This document shows positions 7,303 to 17,861 of a DNA stretch of 60,516 nt, piece after piece. Source of the stretch: Campylobacteraceae bacterium (GTDB lineage: Bacteria; Campylobacterota; Campylobacteria; Campylobacterales; Campylobacteraceae); contig JAAYPR010000005.1 in NCBI GenBank assembly GCA_012519705.1, positions 1 to 60,516 of the forward strand, written 5' to 3'. Made by a program: the position numbers and the translations under genes. The notes under the pieces were generated by a model, which was given only the letters and a program-made list of their open reading frames with translations, searched no databases and had not been told where the DNA came from. The number at the start of each line of letters is the position of its first letter. The stretch's first letter is position 1.

Positions 7303-10300
7303 TTGATAGCTTTTTTAGATATAGAAACTAGCAAATCTAGTGATAAAATTTATGAACTTGGTTTAAGTGTTGATGAGTTTAAAGAAAGACACACTTCAGT
7401 TTCTAAAATTTGCGAAGTTTTTCATGCTAAAAAGCCCAAATTTATCTGTGGGCATAACTTCATAGAACACGATAAAACCTATCTTTCAAACACTGGCTTT
7501 AACCAAATTTTACAAACCACTCATATCATTGACACGCTCTATCTTTCAATGCTTCTTTTTCCAAACAAAAAGACTCATAAGTTAGAAAAACCATATAAAA
7601 CCGAGCTAAATATAGAAAACGACCCGCTAGGTGACGCCCTTCAAACAAAAGAGCTTTTTTATCTACTTGATGCTAAGTTTAGCTCGCTTCCTAAAACCTT
7701 AGCCCAAATTTTTGTAAACTTACTCTATGATAGCGAGTATTATAAAGGCTATTTTATCTATAAAAACTTATCTAAAAAAGAAGTTGATATCTATGAGTTT
7801 ATCAAAGACAGAGTTGAATGCAGTAAAGATGACATCATAGGACTAGAGCAAACCACACCGCTTGAACTAGCTTATGTGATTTCCTTTTTATATAGTGATA
7901 GAAACGCTTCTATTTCACATATTTTGATAGAGAAATTTCCTTTTATTGTTTGGATTTTAAAGAAAATTTGCTTTAACTTTAAGAGTATAAATTTAGAAGA
8001 GTTTGCACTAAATGAGTTTGGATTTAACACTTTTAAAGAGTTTGAGCAAAGAGATAGCCCACTTTTAAAACTCTCTCAAAGAGAGATTATAAACTCAGCT
8101 TTAAAAGACAGCTCTCTTCTTGCAATACTTCCAACAGGTGGTGGCAAAACCTTTACTTTCCAGCTTCCAGCCCTTATCAAAGCAAAGTCTTATAACGCCC
8201 TAACGGTAGTTATCTCACCACTTCAAGCGTTAATGAAAAACCATGTTGATAGCTTTAAAGAGAAAAACCAAAACTTTAGCGTTCAAGCAATCAGTGGTTA
8301 TCTAAGTCCGATTGAAAGGGCTTCTATCTTAAACGAAGTTCAAAACGGCACAACTGATATTTTATATCTTGCCCCTGAAGCACTTCGCTCAAACTCACTA
8401 TTTAACGCTTTAAAATGTAGGATTATAGATAGGTTTGTTATAGATGAAACTCACTGCTTTTCATCATGGGGACATGACTTTAGGCATGACTATCACTATA
8501 TAGCGGTTTTTATAAAAGAGTTGATTGATAACTCTAAGATGAAAGATACTATCCCAGTATCATGCTTTACAGCTACAGCAAAGCCTGAAGTTTTAGGCGA
8601 TATAAAAGAGTATTTTAAAGAACATCTTAACATCAAATTTGATGAGTTTTTAGCTTCAGCAAAAAGAGAGAATTTAACCTATGAAGCCATAGAAGTAAAA
8701 GATGAAAATGAAAAGTATAACGCTTTAATAAGTGAAATTTCATCTCTTGGTAAAATCCCAACTATCATCTACCTACCACAAAACGCAAAAGGCTGTAAAG
8801 AGCTATGTGAAAAGCTAAATGATGACCCAAGGATTGAGCATTTAGGCTTAACTATCGAGCCATTTTATGCAAAAATTGATGATGAGATAGAGCTAGGCAT
8901 TAGAACTGGTAGAAATAAAAGTGAGATTTTAAATGATTTTATAAATAACACCATAGACATCGTCATCGCCACAACAGCCTTTGGGATGGGGATAGATAAA
9001 CCTGACATCAAAGCCGTTATCCACTACGATGTTTCTGACTCACTTGAGGCGTATTTACAAGAGTCAGGGCGTGGTGCAAGAAGCAAGGATATAAACGCAA
9101 AATGCATCATCATTTACTCAAAAAACGACTTTGATAGAACATTTTCCAAACTAAATAGCACAAAAATAGATGCAAATGAGATCCAAGCCATTGTAAAAAC
9201 TCTTAAAAAAGAGAAAAATAGCACAGTTTATATCTCACCAAAAACTTTAGCCACAAACTCAGGAATTGATACAGAAGACTCTAAACTAGACTATGAAAGC
9301 ATCATAAAAACAGCTCTTTTAGAACTTGAGAGATGCGAAATTTTAAAAAGAGGAAGAGATAGATACACCATATTTGCAACATCGCTTTTGGAAAAAGAGA
9401 AGCGAAATATGGAATACATTAGAAGCGTTCTAACGCCTAAAAAAGAGCTTTATAAAGGGATATTTAATGCAATGATTTTAATCATGCAAAACATTATCCA
9501 AAGAAGCAAACTTGAGCCAATCGAGATAGATGACTTAGCAGAAGTTATAGGAAGCGATAGAAAAACCATCTTTGACTCTATTTACACTCTGCAAAATGAA
9601 AACCTTATCCGCTATGAAAACGATATCTCAGCTTTTGTAACCGATAAGATAAAGTCTGAGTTTAAAGAGCATTTTGAACTAGAAAAAGAAGTTCTTGAGA
9701 TGGTTTTAACAAACCCAGTTTTTGATATAAGAGATATAGCACAAACTAAAACTAAAGTCGTTCAGGCAAAAAAGATAGTTCAAAATTTCAACTATCTCTC
9801 AAAAATAGAGTCAAATATCTTTAACGCTTATTTTTATAAAAATATCGCCAACATCCAGCTAAGTGATAAGGAAAGATTTAAAAACTTGGTTGAGCAAAGA
9901 AGAGAAATTTGTGAGTTTATCCTTGATGAGATGCTTATTTTACTAGGAAATGAGAAGCAAAAAGAAGTTGAGTTTGCATCTATTTCCCTGCAAAACAAAT
10001 TTAAATCACAAATTTCAACTAGCCTATTTCACCACTCTATCGTCTATCTTCACTCACTTTTAAAAAGCTTTACTCTTAGAAAAGGAAGGCTAATATATTA
10101 TAAAGCTTACAAGCTAGAACTTTTAGAAAAAATCAAAGAAAACACCCCTTACAGAAAAAGAGATCACTATAACAAAACCTTAGCAAAATACTATGAAAGA
10201 AAGATAGAAGCCGTTCATATACAGATAAGGTTCTTAGAAAAACTAACTAACAAAGACGATGATGTTAGCGAGTTTGTGAGTGATTATTTCAGTATGGAGT

Positions 10301-12033
10301 ATGATAAATTTAAGTCAAAACAGAAATTTGATAAAAACATCAAACTTCCACTAACAAAAGAAAAACTAACTCAAATTTTAGAAAACTTAAGCGATGAGCA
10401 AAAAGCTGTTTTTGATGATACAAAAAGCGAGTCTATCATGGTTTTAGCAGGGCCAGGGAGTGGAAAAACTAAAACCTTAGTTCATAAAATCGCTTCTTTG
10501 ATAACCAAAGAGAGCCATAAGGCGGAGTATTTTTTGATGTTAGCTCACTCAAGAGTTGCTGTTAGTGAGTTTAAGGACCGTCTTAGAGCACTAATAGGAA
10601 ATGAAGTTTATAGAGTTAAAATTCACACTTTTCACTCATTTGCACTAACACTTCTTTTACAAAAAGTTAGTAATGAAGATGAGCTAAAAAGTGTGGTAAA
10701 AAACGCAACTATTGGGCTTAGAAACGGTGAATTAGAACTTCCACTAACCGAAATGTTAGTGTTAGATGAGTATCAAGATATCTCAGAGGATAGCTATGAG
10801 TTTATAAAAGCCATCTATGAAAATATGCCAAGTAGCAAGAAAATCATCGCCGTTGGAGATGATGATCAATGTATCAATAACTTCGGTGATAGCAAGGCTG
10901 ACATTAAGCTTATAACTAAATTTAGAGAAGATTTTCCAGATAATCACTCAACTTATAGCCTAAAAACAAACTATAGAAGCAAGGCAAATTTGGTTAAGTT
11001 TTCAAGTAGGATTAGAGAAATTTTTAACTCAAGACTAAAAGTGGATGACTTAATCCCAGCAACTAACAAAAACGGTAAAATCGTCTTAGTTCGCTCAGAT
11101 AACTATCTATCAAATTTACTAAATTTTGTGGATAATAACGAGCAAAGCATATTTTTAGCAAGAAATAACAATGAAGTCTTGGAAATCTACTCATATCTTT
11201 TTAATAACGGCATAAACGCACAGTATCTTACCGAAAAAGCTGGCTTTAACCTTAAGGATTTAATAGAGCTTGTCTATTTTCAAAATGAGTTTGAAAAAGC
11301 TAATTTTAAAACCGCAATTATAAATTTAAAGCATAAATTCGCTAAATCTAAAAACTTAACCCTTGCCTTAGATGTAGTTAGTAAATTTCAAAACGAATAT
11401 GATATGAACGAGAGCCAAAAGTATCTTAAAAAAGCTTTTAGTGGGTATTTAAACGAGATAGACTTTGATGATTTTGAAAAGACCAACTCTAAAACGGTAG
11501 TTTCAACTATGCATAAGGCAAAAGGAAAAGAGTTTGATACGGTTCATATATTTCCAGACAATCTTGATTTAAATGATGAGTATGACAAAAGACTTCTATA
11601 TGTAGCCATCACAAGAGCAAAAGAGAAGCTTTTTATCCACTCAAAAAATCCTATTTTTCTAAACTACAAAGAGTTTTATGATGATGTTATAGAGTATAAA
11701 AACAGCGAGTTTAAATCTAAAGAGATTGTGAAGCTAATGGGCTTAAAATCACTTTGGCTATCAAATCCTAACACTAAAAACAATATAATAAAACAAAATT
11801 TAATGGCTGGGGATTTGGTAGAGATAGTTCCAAATAAGCACTCTTTTTATTTACTAAAAGATAATTTTGAAGTAGGCAGACTATCAGCAAATTTCGCAAA
11901 CAAAATAAAAGAGTATGAAGCCAAAGGATACAAACTAAACAAAACCGCTATAGTTGAATATGTTGTAGTTTGGGAAGGTGAATATGGTCTTATATTTTAT
12001 GAAGCATTATGTAGTATAAGCTTAAGGGCGTAA
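7303..12033 (+). CDS. Giant exonuclease-like / RecQ / UvrD fusion helicase
   Basis: A 1576-residue protein joining three enzymes of DNA processing. Residues 1-150 look like a DEDD 3'-5' exonuclease (FLDIETS at 4-10, GHNFIEHD later). Next is a RecQ helicase with Walker A LPTGGGKT at 276-283, DETHCFSSWGHDFRHD from 381, FTATA, and motif VI QESGRGAR. The C-terminal third is a UvrD-type superfamily 1 helicase with AGPGSGKT at 1049-1056, DEYQD at 1155-1159, DDDQCINNFG, TMHKAKGKEFD and VAITRAKE. All key catalytic motifs look intact. Translation probably starts at TTG 7303, just after an AAAGG. A role in recombination or repair is likely; a defence role is possible. It stands between a methyltransferase and a convergent terminator. 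Confidence 0.9.
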   Translation: MIAFLDIETSKSSDKIYELGLSVDEFKERHTSVSKICEVFHAKKPKFICGHNFIEHDKTYLSNTGFNQILQTTHIIDTLYLSMLLFPNKKTHKLEKPYKTELNIENDPLGDALQTKELFYLLDAKFSSLPKTLAQIFVNLLYDSEYYKGYFIYKNLSKKEVDIYEFIKDRVECSKDDIIGLEQTTPLELAYVISFLYSDRNASISHILIEKFPFIVWILKKICFNFKSINLEEFALNEFGFNTFKEFEQRDSPLLKLSQREIINSALKDSSLLAILPTGGGKTFTFQLPALIKAKSYNALTVVISPLQALMKNHVDSFKEKNQNFSVQAISGYLSPIERASILNEVQNGTTDILYLAPEALRSNSLFNALKCRIIDRFVIDETHCFSSWGHDFRHDYHYIAVFIKELIDNSKMKDTIPVSCFTATAKPEVLGDIKEYFKEHLNIKFDEFLASAKRENLTYEAIEVKDENEKYNALISEISSLGKIPTIIYLPQNAKGCKELCEKLNDDPRIEHLGLTIEPFYAKIDDEIELGIRTGRNKSEILNDFINNTIDIVIATTAFGMGIDKPDIKAVIHYDVSDSLEAYLQESGRGARSKDINAKCIIIYSKNDFDRTFSKLNSTKIDANEIQAIVKTLKKEKNSTVYISPKTLATNSGIDTEDSKLDYESIIKTALLELERCEILKRGRDRYTIFATSLLEKEKRNMEYIRSVLTPKKELYKGIFNAMILIMQNIIQRSKLEPIEIDDLAEVIGSDRKTIFDSIYTLQNENLIRYENDISAFVTDKIKSEFKEHFELEKEVLEMVLTNPVFDIRDIAQTKTKVVQAKKIVQNFNYLSKIESNIFNAYFYKNIANIQLSDKERFKNLVEQRREICEFILDEMLILLGNEKQKEVEFASISLQNKFKSQISTSLFHHSIVYLHSLLKSFTLRKGRLIYYKAYKLELLEKIKENTPYRKRDHYNKTLAKYYERKIEAVHIQIRFLEKLTNKDDDVSEFVSDYFSMEYDKFKSKQKFDKNIKLPLTKEKLTQILENLSDEQKAVFDDTKSESIMVLAGPGSGKTKTLVHKIASLITKESHKAEYFLMLAHSRVAVSEFKDRLRALIGNEVYRVKIHTFHSFALTLLLQKVSNEDELKSVVKNATIGLRNGELELPLTEMLVLDEYQDISEDSYEFIKAIYENMPSSKKIIAVGDDDQCINNFGDSKADIKLITKFREDFPDNHSTYSLKTNYRSKANLVKFSSRIREIFNSRLKVDDLIPATNKNGKIVLVRSDNYLSNLLNFVDNNEQSIFLARNNNEVLEIYSYLFNNGINAQYLTEKAGFNLKDLIELVYFQNEFEKANFKTAIINLKHKFAKSKNLTLALDVVSKFQNEYDMNESQKYLKKAFSGYLNEIDFDDFEKTNSKTVVSTMHKAKGKEFDTVHIFPDNLDLNDEYDKRLLYVAITRAKEKLFIHSKNPIFLNYKEFYDDVIEYKNSEFKSKEIVKLMGLKSLWLSNPNTKNNIIKQNLMAGDLVEIVPNKHSFYLLKDNFEVGRLSANFANKIKEYEAKGYKLNKTAIVEYVVVWEGEYGLIFYEALCSISLRA

Positions 12034-12048
12034 ATTTACGCCCCTTTT
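12025..12048. terminator. Bidirectional terminator, helicase / asparaginase
   Basis: A perfect 18-base palindrome (GGGCGTAAATTTACGCCC, 12025-12042) is followed by CTTTT. It overlaps the helicase stop codon and serves the two convergent genes. Confidence 0.8.
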
Positions 12049-12067
12049 AAAGTATATTATTTAGATA

Positions 12068-13147
<1,080 letters not shown>

Positions 13148-13284
13148 CTAAAAATTAATTATGTTTTTAGTAAATTTAAAAAAATATTAAATTTTATAAA
13201 TCTTATTTTAGCTGGGATTAATGAGATATTTTGTTTTTTCAAGGAAAACAATCAAAAATTTAAGCTTATTTTAATATCTTTTAC

Positions 13285-13332
13285 TATACAATACTTTTAA
13301 TCAAAAGATAAAAATTATTCTTTAGATAATTT
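13285..13332 (+). promoter_or_regulatory. Probable peroxiredoxin promoter with inverted repeat
   Basis: In the 241-base gap between two divergent genes, TATACAAT at 13285-13292 is a reasonable -10 element for the peroxiredoxin gene. Downstream, AAATTAT (13312-13318) and ATAATTT (13326-13332) form a 7-7-7 inverted repeat resembling the AT-rich sites bound by PerR or Fur. Peroxide control of a peroxiredoxin would be sensible, but the operator call is inference. Confidence 0.4.
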
Positions 13333-13355
13333 AAAACAATTTAAAAGGAGTAAAA

Positions 13356-14060
13356 ATGGCGTGTGACGCAGGTGTAACAGCTAGAGCTGAAAAAGTTACA
13401 ACAGAAAATGAAAACAAAATAGAACAAAAAAATAAGGAGAAAAAAATGAGCGGAACAATGGTTAGAAGAAAGATGCCAGAGTTTAAAATGGATGCATACG
13501 ATGCTAAAACAGGACACTATACAACAGTTTCAAGTGAAGACTACAAAGGAAAATGGACAGTAGTTTGTTTCTATCCAGCAGACTTTACTTTCGTATGCCC
13601 AACTGAAATCGCAGCGATGAACGCAAAATATGATGAGTTTCAAGCTCTTGGAGTTGAAATTTTACCAGTTTCAACTGATACAAAGTTCTCACACAAAAGA
13701 TTTGTTGAGACTGAGCCTATCTTAAAAGATTTAAAACTTACAATCGGAGCTGACGTTACAAAAAGTGTAGCAGAGAGCTTTGGAGTTCTTGTTGAAGAAG
13801 AAGGCGTTGCTTTAAGAGGAAGATTTTTATTCAACCCAGAGGGAATTTGTGTAGCTCAAGAAGTCCAAGCTGACAGCGTTGGAAGAAACGTAAATGAGTT
13901 TATAAGACAAGTTCAAGCGTGGCAACATGCAACAAAAACTGGCGAAGTTTGCCCAGCAGGCTGGAGACCAGGTAAAAAGACACTTCCAGTAAATACAGAT
14001 GTTGAACAAATGACAGGAAGAGTTGGTGACTATATAACAATAGAGGAAATTCTATCTTAA
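13356..14060 (+). CDS. 2-Cys peroxiredoxin (AhpC/Prx1 family)
   Basis: A thiol peroxidase that reduces hydrogen and organic peroxides. The peroxidatic cysteine lies in DFTFVCPTE, the conserved Arg in GRFLFNPEG and the resolving cysteine in GEVCPAGW. Two starts are possible: the ATG at 13356 with AAAAGGAG, giving 234 residues, and the ATG at 13446 with AAGGAG, giving 204 residues and the normal family length. The extra 30 residues are polar (MACDAGVTARAEKV and a Lys/Glu/Asn run) and have no counterpart in the domain. The 13446 start probably makes the core enzyme. A terminator hairpin follows. Confidence 0.92.
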   Translation: MACDAGVTARAEKVTTENENKIEQKNKEKKMSGTMVRRKMPEFKMDAYDAKTGHYTTVSSEDYKGKWTVVCFYPADFTFVCPTEIAAMNAKYDEFQALGVEILPVSTDTKFSHKRFVETEPILKDLKLTIGADVTKSVAESFGVLVEEEGVALRGRFLFNPEGICVAQEVQADSVGRNVNEFIRQVQAWQHATKTGEVCPAGWRPGKKTLPVNTDVEQMTGRVGDYITIEEILS

Positions 14061-14071
14061 TAAACCACATA

Positions 14072-14098
14072 GAGAGAGGCTAGTGCCTTTCTCTTTTT
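14072..14098 (+). terminator. Terminator after the peroxiredoxin gene
   Basis: A 9-bp stem with one G-T pair (arms 14072-14080 and 14085-14093) and a 4-base loop precedes TTTTTA. This is a classic Rho-independent signal. Confidence 0.8.
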
Positions 14099-14138
14099 AT
14101 TCATTCAAAAAACTAAAATTTAACTTTATATCATACTT

Positions 14139-14909
14139 TTAATATCTTACCTTATTTATAGCCATAAAATCTCTTAGAGCATCATACTCTGAGTTTGTTA
14201 GATAGCGCCATTTACCACTTTTAAGCATACCTAAATCAACCCTTCCAAAACTAACTCTTTTTAAGTCCATAACTTCTAAATCAAAGTAGCCAAAAAAGCG
14301 TCTTAACTCTCTATTTTGCCCTTCATTTATCATAACTTTTAACCTTGTATAACCACCACTTGAACTAAGAACAGAGTATGAAATAAACGGCTTAAACTCC
14401 ATAGATGTGATATCCGTTTTTGGATGAGCACCTTTTGTTGCATCACTTGCATAAAAACCCTCTTTCATAGCTTTTATAACCTCATCTGTTATTTCACCTT
14501 TTACTTTTAGATAATAAACTCTCTCAATATCACTAGTCATCAAAGCATCAGCGATGGCCGGAGCATCTGTTAGAAGTAGTAGCCCCTCACTTGCATAGTC
14601 AAGCCTTCCAACACTAACAAAGTTTTTAAACCCACTTGGCAGTGAATCAAACACAGTTTTTCTACCTCTATCATCTTTTTTAGTAACTAACTCACCTTTT
14701 TGTTTGTTATAAATTATCATCGTAAACTCTGTTTTTTTCTTAACCAAACGCCCATTTATACGGACTTTATCCTCAAAGTCTACTTCTATAAAATCACTAA
14801 CAACCCTGCCATTTACGCTAACTTTGCCGTTTTTTATCAGCTCATCAGCCTCGCGTCTTGAATACCCAGTGTTGTGTGAAATAAACTTATTAATTCTCAT
14901 TTTTTGCAT
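14139..14909 (-). CDS. rluB: 23S rRNA pseudouridine synthase, RluB/RsuA family
   Basis: This enzyme converts a uridine in rRNA to pseudouridine. The N-terminal S4 RNA-binding domain (RINKFISHNTGYSRREADELI, split by the start choice) is followed by the catalytic domain with the family motif GRLDYASEGLLLLT, whose Asp is the catalytic residue. The 256-residue length fits RluB; RsuA or RluF are alternatives. The ribosome site AGGA overlaps the stop region of the upstream kdsD, 2 bases away, so the pair is coupled. This is the last gene of the rsmA-rnj-kdsD-rluB run. Confidence 0.9.
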   Translation of the reverse strand: MQKMRINKFISHNTGYSRREADELIKNGKVSVNGRVVSDFIEVDFEDKVRINGRLVKKKTEFTMIIYNKQKGELVTKKDDRGRKTVFDSLPSGFKNFVSVGRLDYASEGLLLLTDAPAIADALMTSDIERVYYLKVKGEITDEVIKAMKEGFYASDATKGAHPKTDITSMEFKPFISYSVLSSSGGYTRLKVMINEGQNRELRRFFGYFDLEVMDLKRVSFGRVDLGMLKSGKWRYLTNSEYDALRDFMAINKVRY

Positions 14910-14911
14910 TT

Positions 14912-15868
14912 TTATAATCCTAAATTTGTAAGATCGTGGATATGTAGTATCCCAATCGGTTTGTTAGATGCATCAACCACTATAAGAAGCTGAATTCTAA
15001 AACTCTCTATAAATTTCAAAGCATCATAAGCTAACATGCTAGCGTTAGTTATGACTTTTGGGTTTTTAGTAGCGTGGTTTATAGCTTTGTCATTTATGTT
15101 AAAATCCTCTTTTTGTAACGCTCTTCTTAAGTCCCCATCGCTTAAAATCGCAACTAACTCACCGCTTTTGTTAGTTAGTAAAACAGAGCCAAGTTTTCCG
15201 TGAGTCATCGTATCTATGGCTATTTTCAAACTAACATCATCGCCAACAATAGGAAGCTCATTAGTTCTCATAACTTCACTAACTTTTAGATAAAGCCTTT
15301 TTCCAAGACTTCCACCTGGGTGGAAATTTGCAAAATCCTCAGCCTTAAACTCTCTCATCTCCATCAAACAAACCGCTAATGCATCGCCTAACGCTAACGT
15401 TAGCGTAGTTGAAACAGTTGGAGCTGCTCCGATAGGACAAGCTTCTTTTATGATTTCTAAGCTTATAACTACATCGCTAAATTTAGCTAGGGTGCTGTTT
15501 TTATTCCCAGTCATTGCGATGATTTTTACACCAAATCTTTTTAGATGTGGCAGAATTTTAGCTATCTCTTCGCTCTCTCCGCTATAACTTATGGCTAAAA
15601 TAACGTCATTTTGCTCCACCATACCAAGGTCACCATGAAGTGCCTCTGTTGGATGTAGAAAAAAACTAGGCGTTCCAGTGCTTGCAAAAGTTGCCGCCAT
15701 TTTAGCCCCTATATGCCCACTCTTTCCAACTCCTGTAACGATGAGCTTACCTTTGCACTCATAGATGAAATTTAGAGCTTCTTTAAAACTCTCATCAAGC
15801 AGATTTTTATGTCTTAAAAGCTCGTTTGCTTCTAACTCCAAAACCTCTTTTGCGGTGTTTAAAATCAT
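14912..15868 (-). CDS. kdsD: Arabinose-5-phosphate isomerase, KdsD/KpsF
   Basis: It interconverts ribulose 5-phosphate and arabinose 5-phosphate, the first step to Kdo for lipooligosaccharide. The N-terminal SIS sugar-isomerase domain shows GVGKSGHIGAKMAATF (about residues 46-61) and the SYSGESEE phosphosugar loop. Two CBS domains fill the C-terminal part from about residue 200, and GSLGKRL links the two. The length of 318 residues is normal. The gene sits between rnj and rluB on one strand. Confidence 0.93.
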   Translation of the reverse strand: MILNTAKEVLELEANELLRHKNLLDESFKEALNFIYECKGKLIVTGVGKSGHIGAKMAATFASTGTPSFFLHPTEALHGDLGMVEQNDVILAISYSGESEEIAKILPHLKRFGVKIIAMTGNKNSTLAKFSDVVISLEIIKEACPIGAAPTVSTTLTLALGDALAVCLMEMREFKAEDFANFHPGGSLGKRLYLKVSEVMRTNELPIVGDDVSLKIAIDTMTHGKLGSVLLTNKSGELVAILSDGDLRRALQKEDFNINDKAINHATKNPKVITNASMLAYDALKFIESFRIQLLIVVDASNKPIGILHIHDLTNLGL

Positions 15869-15893
15869 CTTCTTTTTCCACTTATATTTTTAC

Positions 15894-17861
15894 TTAAATC
15901 AGCTGTAAAACAGGGACAATAGTCGGGTATTTCTTAAGTTTTCTAAAGATATGTTTTCTAACAGCTTGTCTTATCTGACTCTCAACCGCCCTTTCATCGT
16001 GCATTAGCGAGTCTTTGATATTGACTAACAGCTGAGTTATAACTAGTTCCATATCCTTAGTGAACGCTTTTTGCTCTTTTGATGCAAGAACTCCGTATGT
16101 GATAACTCTAGTTTTAACAAGTCTTTTATCTTCTCTATGTATCCTAGCTAGGATTATCACCACTCCAGCATCAGCTAGGTTTTGTCTGTTTTTAACTATA
16201 TCATCAGAAATTTCTTTATTGATTTGATTATCAACATAAATTTTACCAGTCTTAACTGTTTTTACTCTCTTCATATAGCCATATGATACTTCAACTTGAT
16301 CCCCATCACTCATAAGATAGATGTTTTTAGGATCAACCCCGCAATCAATTCCCGTTTTTGCATGCCTTACAAGGTGATTATACTCGCCGTGAACCGGTAG
16401 GAAAAACTTAGGTTTTGCAAGTCTTAGCATTAACTTTTGCTCTTCCTGTGCAGCGTGACCTGAGACGTGAATTTCACTAAAGTCATAGTAAGCAACTTCG
16501 GCACCACCTTTTAGTAGGTAGTCGATTACGTTTGAAACGCTTGTTTCATTCCCTGGGATTGCTTTGGCTGAGATGATGATTTGGTCGTTTTGCTTTATCT
16601 TTATAGATTTATGCTCGCCTATCGCCATCCTATAAAGTGCACTCATAGTCTCACCCTGTGAGCCAGTAGTGACGACTAGAATTTCATTATCTCTATATTT
16701 GCTAAGTTCGCCTGCGTCTATAAATATCTCTTTTGGAAACTCCACATACCCTAGCTCCATCGCGGTAAAGAGGTTTCTCTCCATTGAACGCCCTATTACG
16801 CAGACTTTTCTGTTGTATTTCATACCTTGCTCTATAGCTTGAGCAACTCTGTGGATGTTTGAGCTAAAAGTACTCATTATAACTCTGCCTTTTGCCTTAC
16901 TAAAGATATCATCAAATGTCCCGCCTACAACCTTTTCACTCTTAGTTGAGCCCTCTCTGTGTGAGTTTGTACTATCACTCATAAGAAGTAAAATTCCCTC
17001 TTCGCCGTAGTGGGCGATTCTGTGGATGTCTGTTGGGTAGCCATCTATCGGGGTGTGGTCTATTTTAAAATCCCCTGTGTGAAGGATAGTTCCAGCTTCT
17101 GTTTTTATAGCAAGAGCTGAAGCGTCTATGATAGAGTGAGTTACATGTATCCACTCTATTTCAAAGTCTCCTATTTCATAAACTTTTCTTTTCTCAACTG
17201 GTCTAAATAACGCTCTTTTTGCTTTTAAACCATGCTCATCAAATTTGTTTGATATCATCCCAAGGCAAAGCGGTGTTGCGTAAATCGGGTAGTCAAACTC
17301 TTTGTAAAAGTATGGCATCGCTCCGATATGGTCTTCGTGAGCGTGAGTTATGACAACGGCTTTTATTTTGTCTTTTATTTTTCTTATGTAGTCAAAGTCA
17401 GGGATTAAAATATCCACACCAAGCATGTTATCATCTGGGAAACTCATCCCAACGTCAACGATTATCGCACTTGTATCAGTTTCAAAAACAGTTATATTTC
17501 CGCCGATTGCTCCAAGTCCGCCAAGTGGGGTGATGCGAACTTTGCTATTATTTCCTTTTTGAAACTTAAGCGGGTTAAGTCTAAGTTCTTGAACTGCTTT
17601 GTTAGCTGCTATTGATAGCTTTATATCATTTTGCCAGTCTTCGTTGCCACTTAGAGTTCTTGAAACGTTGTTTCTTCTTCTTTTTCTAGGTTGTTTTTGA
17701 GCTGGTTGCTCTGCTGGCTTTGTGCCTGATTCTTTCTGTAGGTTTCTTCTTCTGTTAGCGTATCTGTTAGTCTTTTTCATCCCTGTATCTCTGCTAACAG
17801 GCTTTGTTTGTTTGTTATCTGGAGCGTTGTTGTTAGCTCCGTTAGTTCTGTTCTCTTCCAT
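15894..17861 (-). CDS. rnj: Ribonuclease J
   Basis: This is a metallo-beta-lactamase-fold endo- and 5'-3' exoribonuclease, the main mRNA-decay enzyme in Campylobacterota. The zinc motif HAHEDHIGAMPY is present, followed by HTGDFKIDHT and the beta-CASP domain with SGHAAQEEQ and the late HGEYNH. The first 110 residues or so are a long Arg/Asn/Gln-rich extension, as described for Helicobacter RNase J. The AAAGGTGAAAA site fits the start at 17861, which lies 20 bases inside the 3' end of rsmA. Confidence 0.95.
   Translation of the reverse strand: MEENRTNGANNNAPDNKQTKPVSRDTGMKKTNRYANRRRNLQKESGTKPAEQPAQKQPRKRRRNNVSRTLSGNEDWQNDIKLSIAANKAVQELRLNPLKFQKGNNSKVRITPLGGLGAIGGNITVFETDTSAIIVDVGMSFPDDNMLGVDILIPDFDYIRKIKDKIKAVVITHAHEDHIGAMPYFYKEFDYPIYATPLCLGMISNKFDEHGLKAKRALFRPVEKRKVYEIGDFEIEWIHVTHSIIDASALAIKTEAGTILHTGDFKIDHTPIDGYPTDIHRIAHYGEEGILLLMSDSTNSHREGSTKSEKVVGGTFDDIFSKAKGRVIMSTFSSNIHRVAQAIEQGMKYNRKVCVIGRSMERNLFTAMELGYVEFPKEIFIDAGELSKYRDNEILVVTTGSQGETMSALYRMAIGEHKSIKIKQNDQIIISAKAIPGNETSVSNVIDYLLKGGAEVAYYDFSEIHVSGHAAQEEQKLMLRLAKPKFFLPVHGEYNHLVRHAKTGIDCGVDPKNIYLMSDGDQVEVSYGYMKRVKTVKTGKIYVDNQINKEISDDIVKNRQNLADAGVVIILARIHREDKRLVKTRVITYGVLASKEQKAFTKDMELVITQLLVNIKDSLMHDERAVESQIRQAVRKHIFRKLKKYPTIVPVLQLI

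Noticed and set aside
6559-12033. A restriction-modification or DISARM-like system formed by the methyltransferase and giant helicase
   Set aside because: The methyltransferase has no DNA-methylase catalytic motif and no further defence genes are adjacent. Kept only as a speculative remark.
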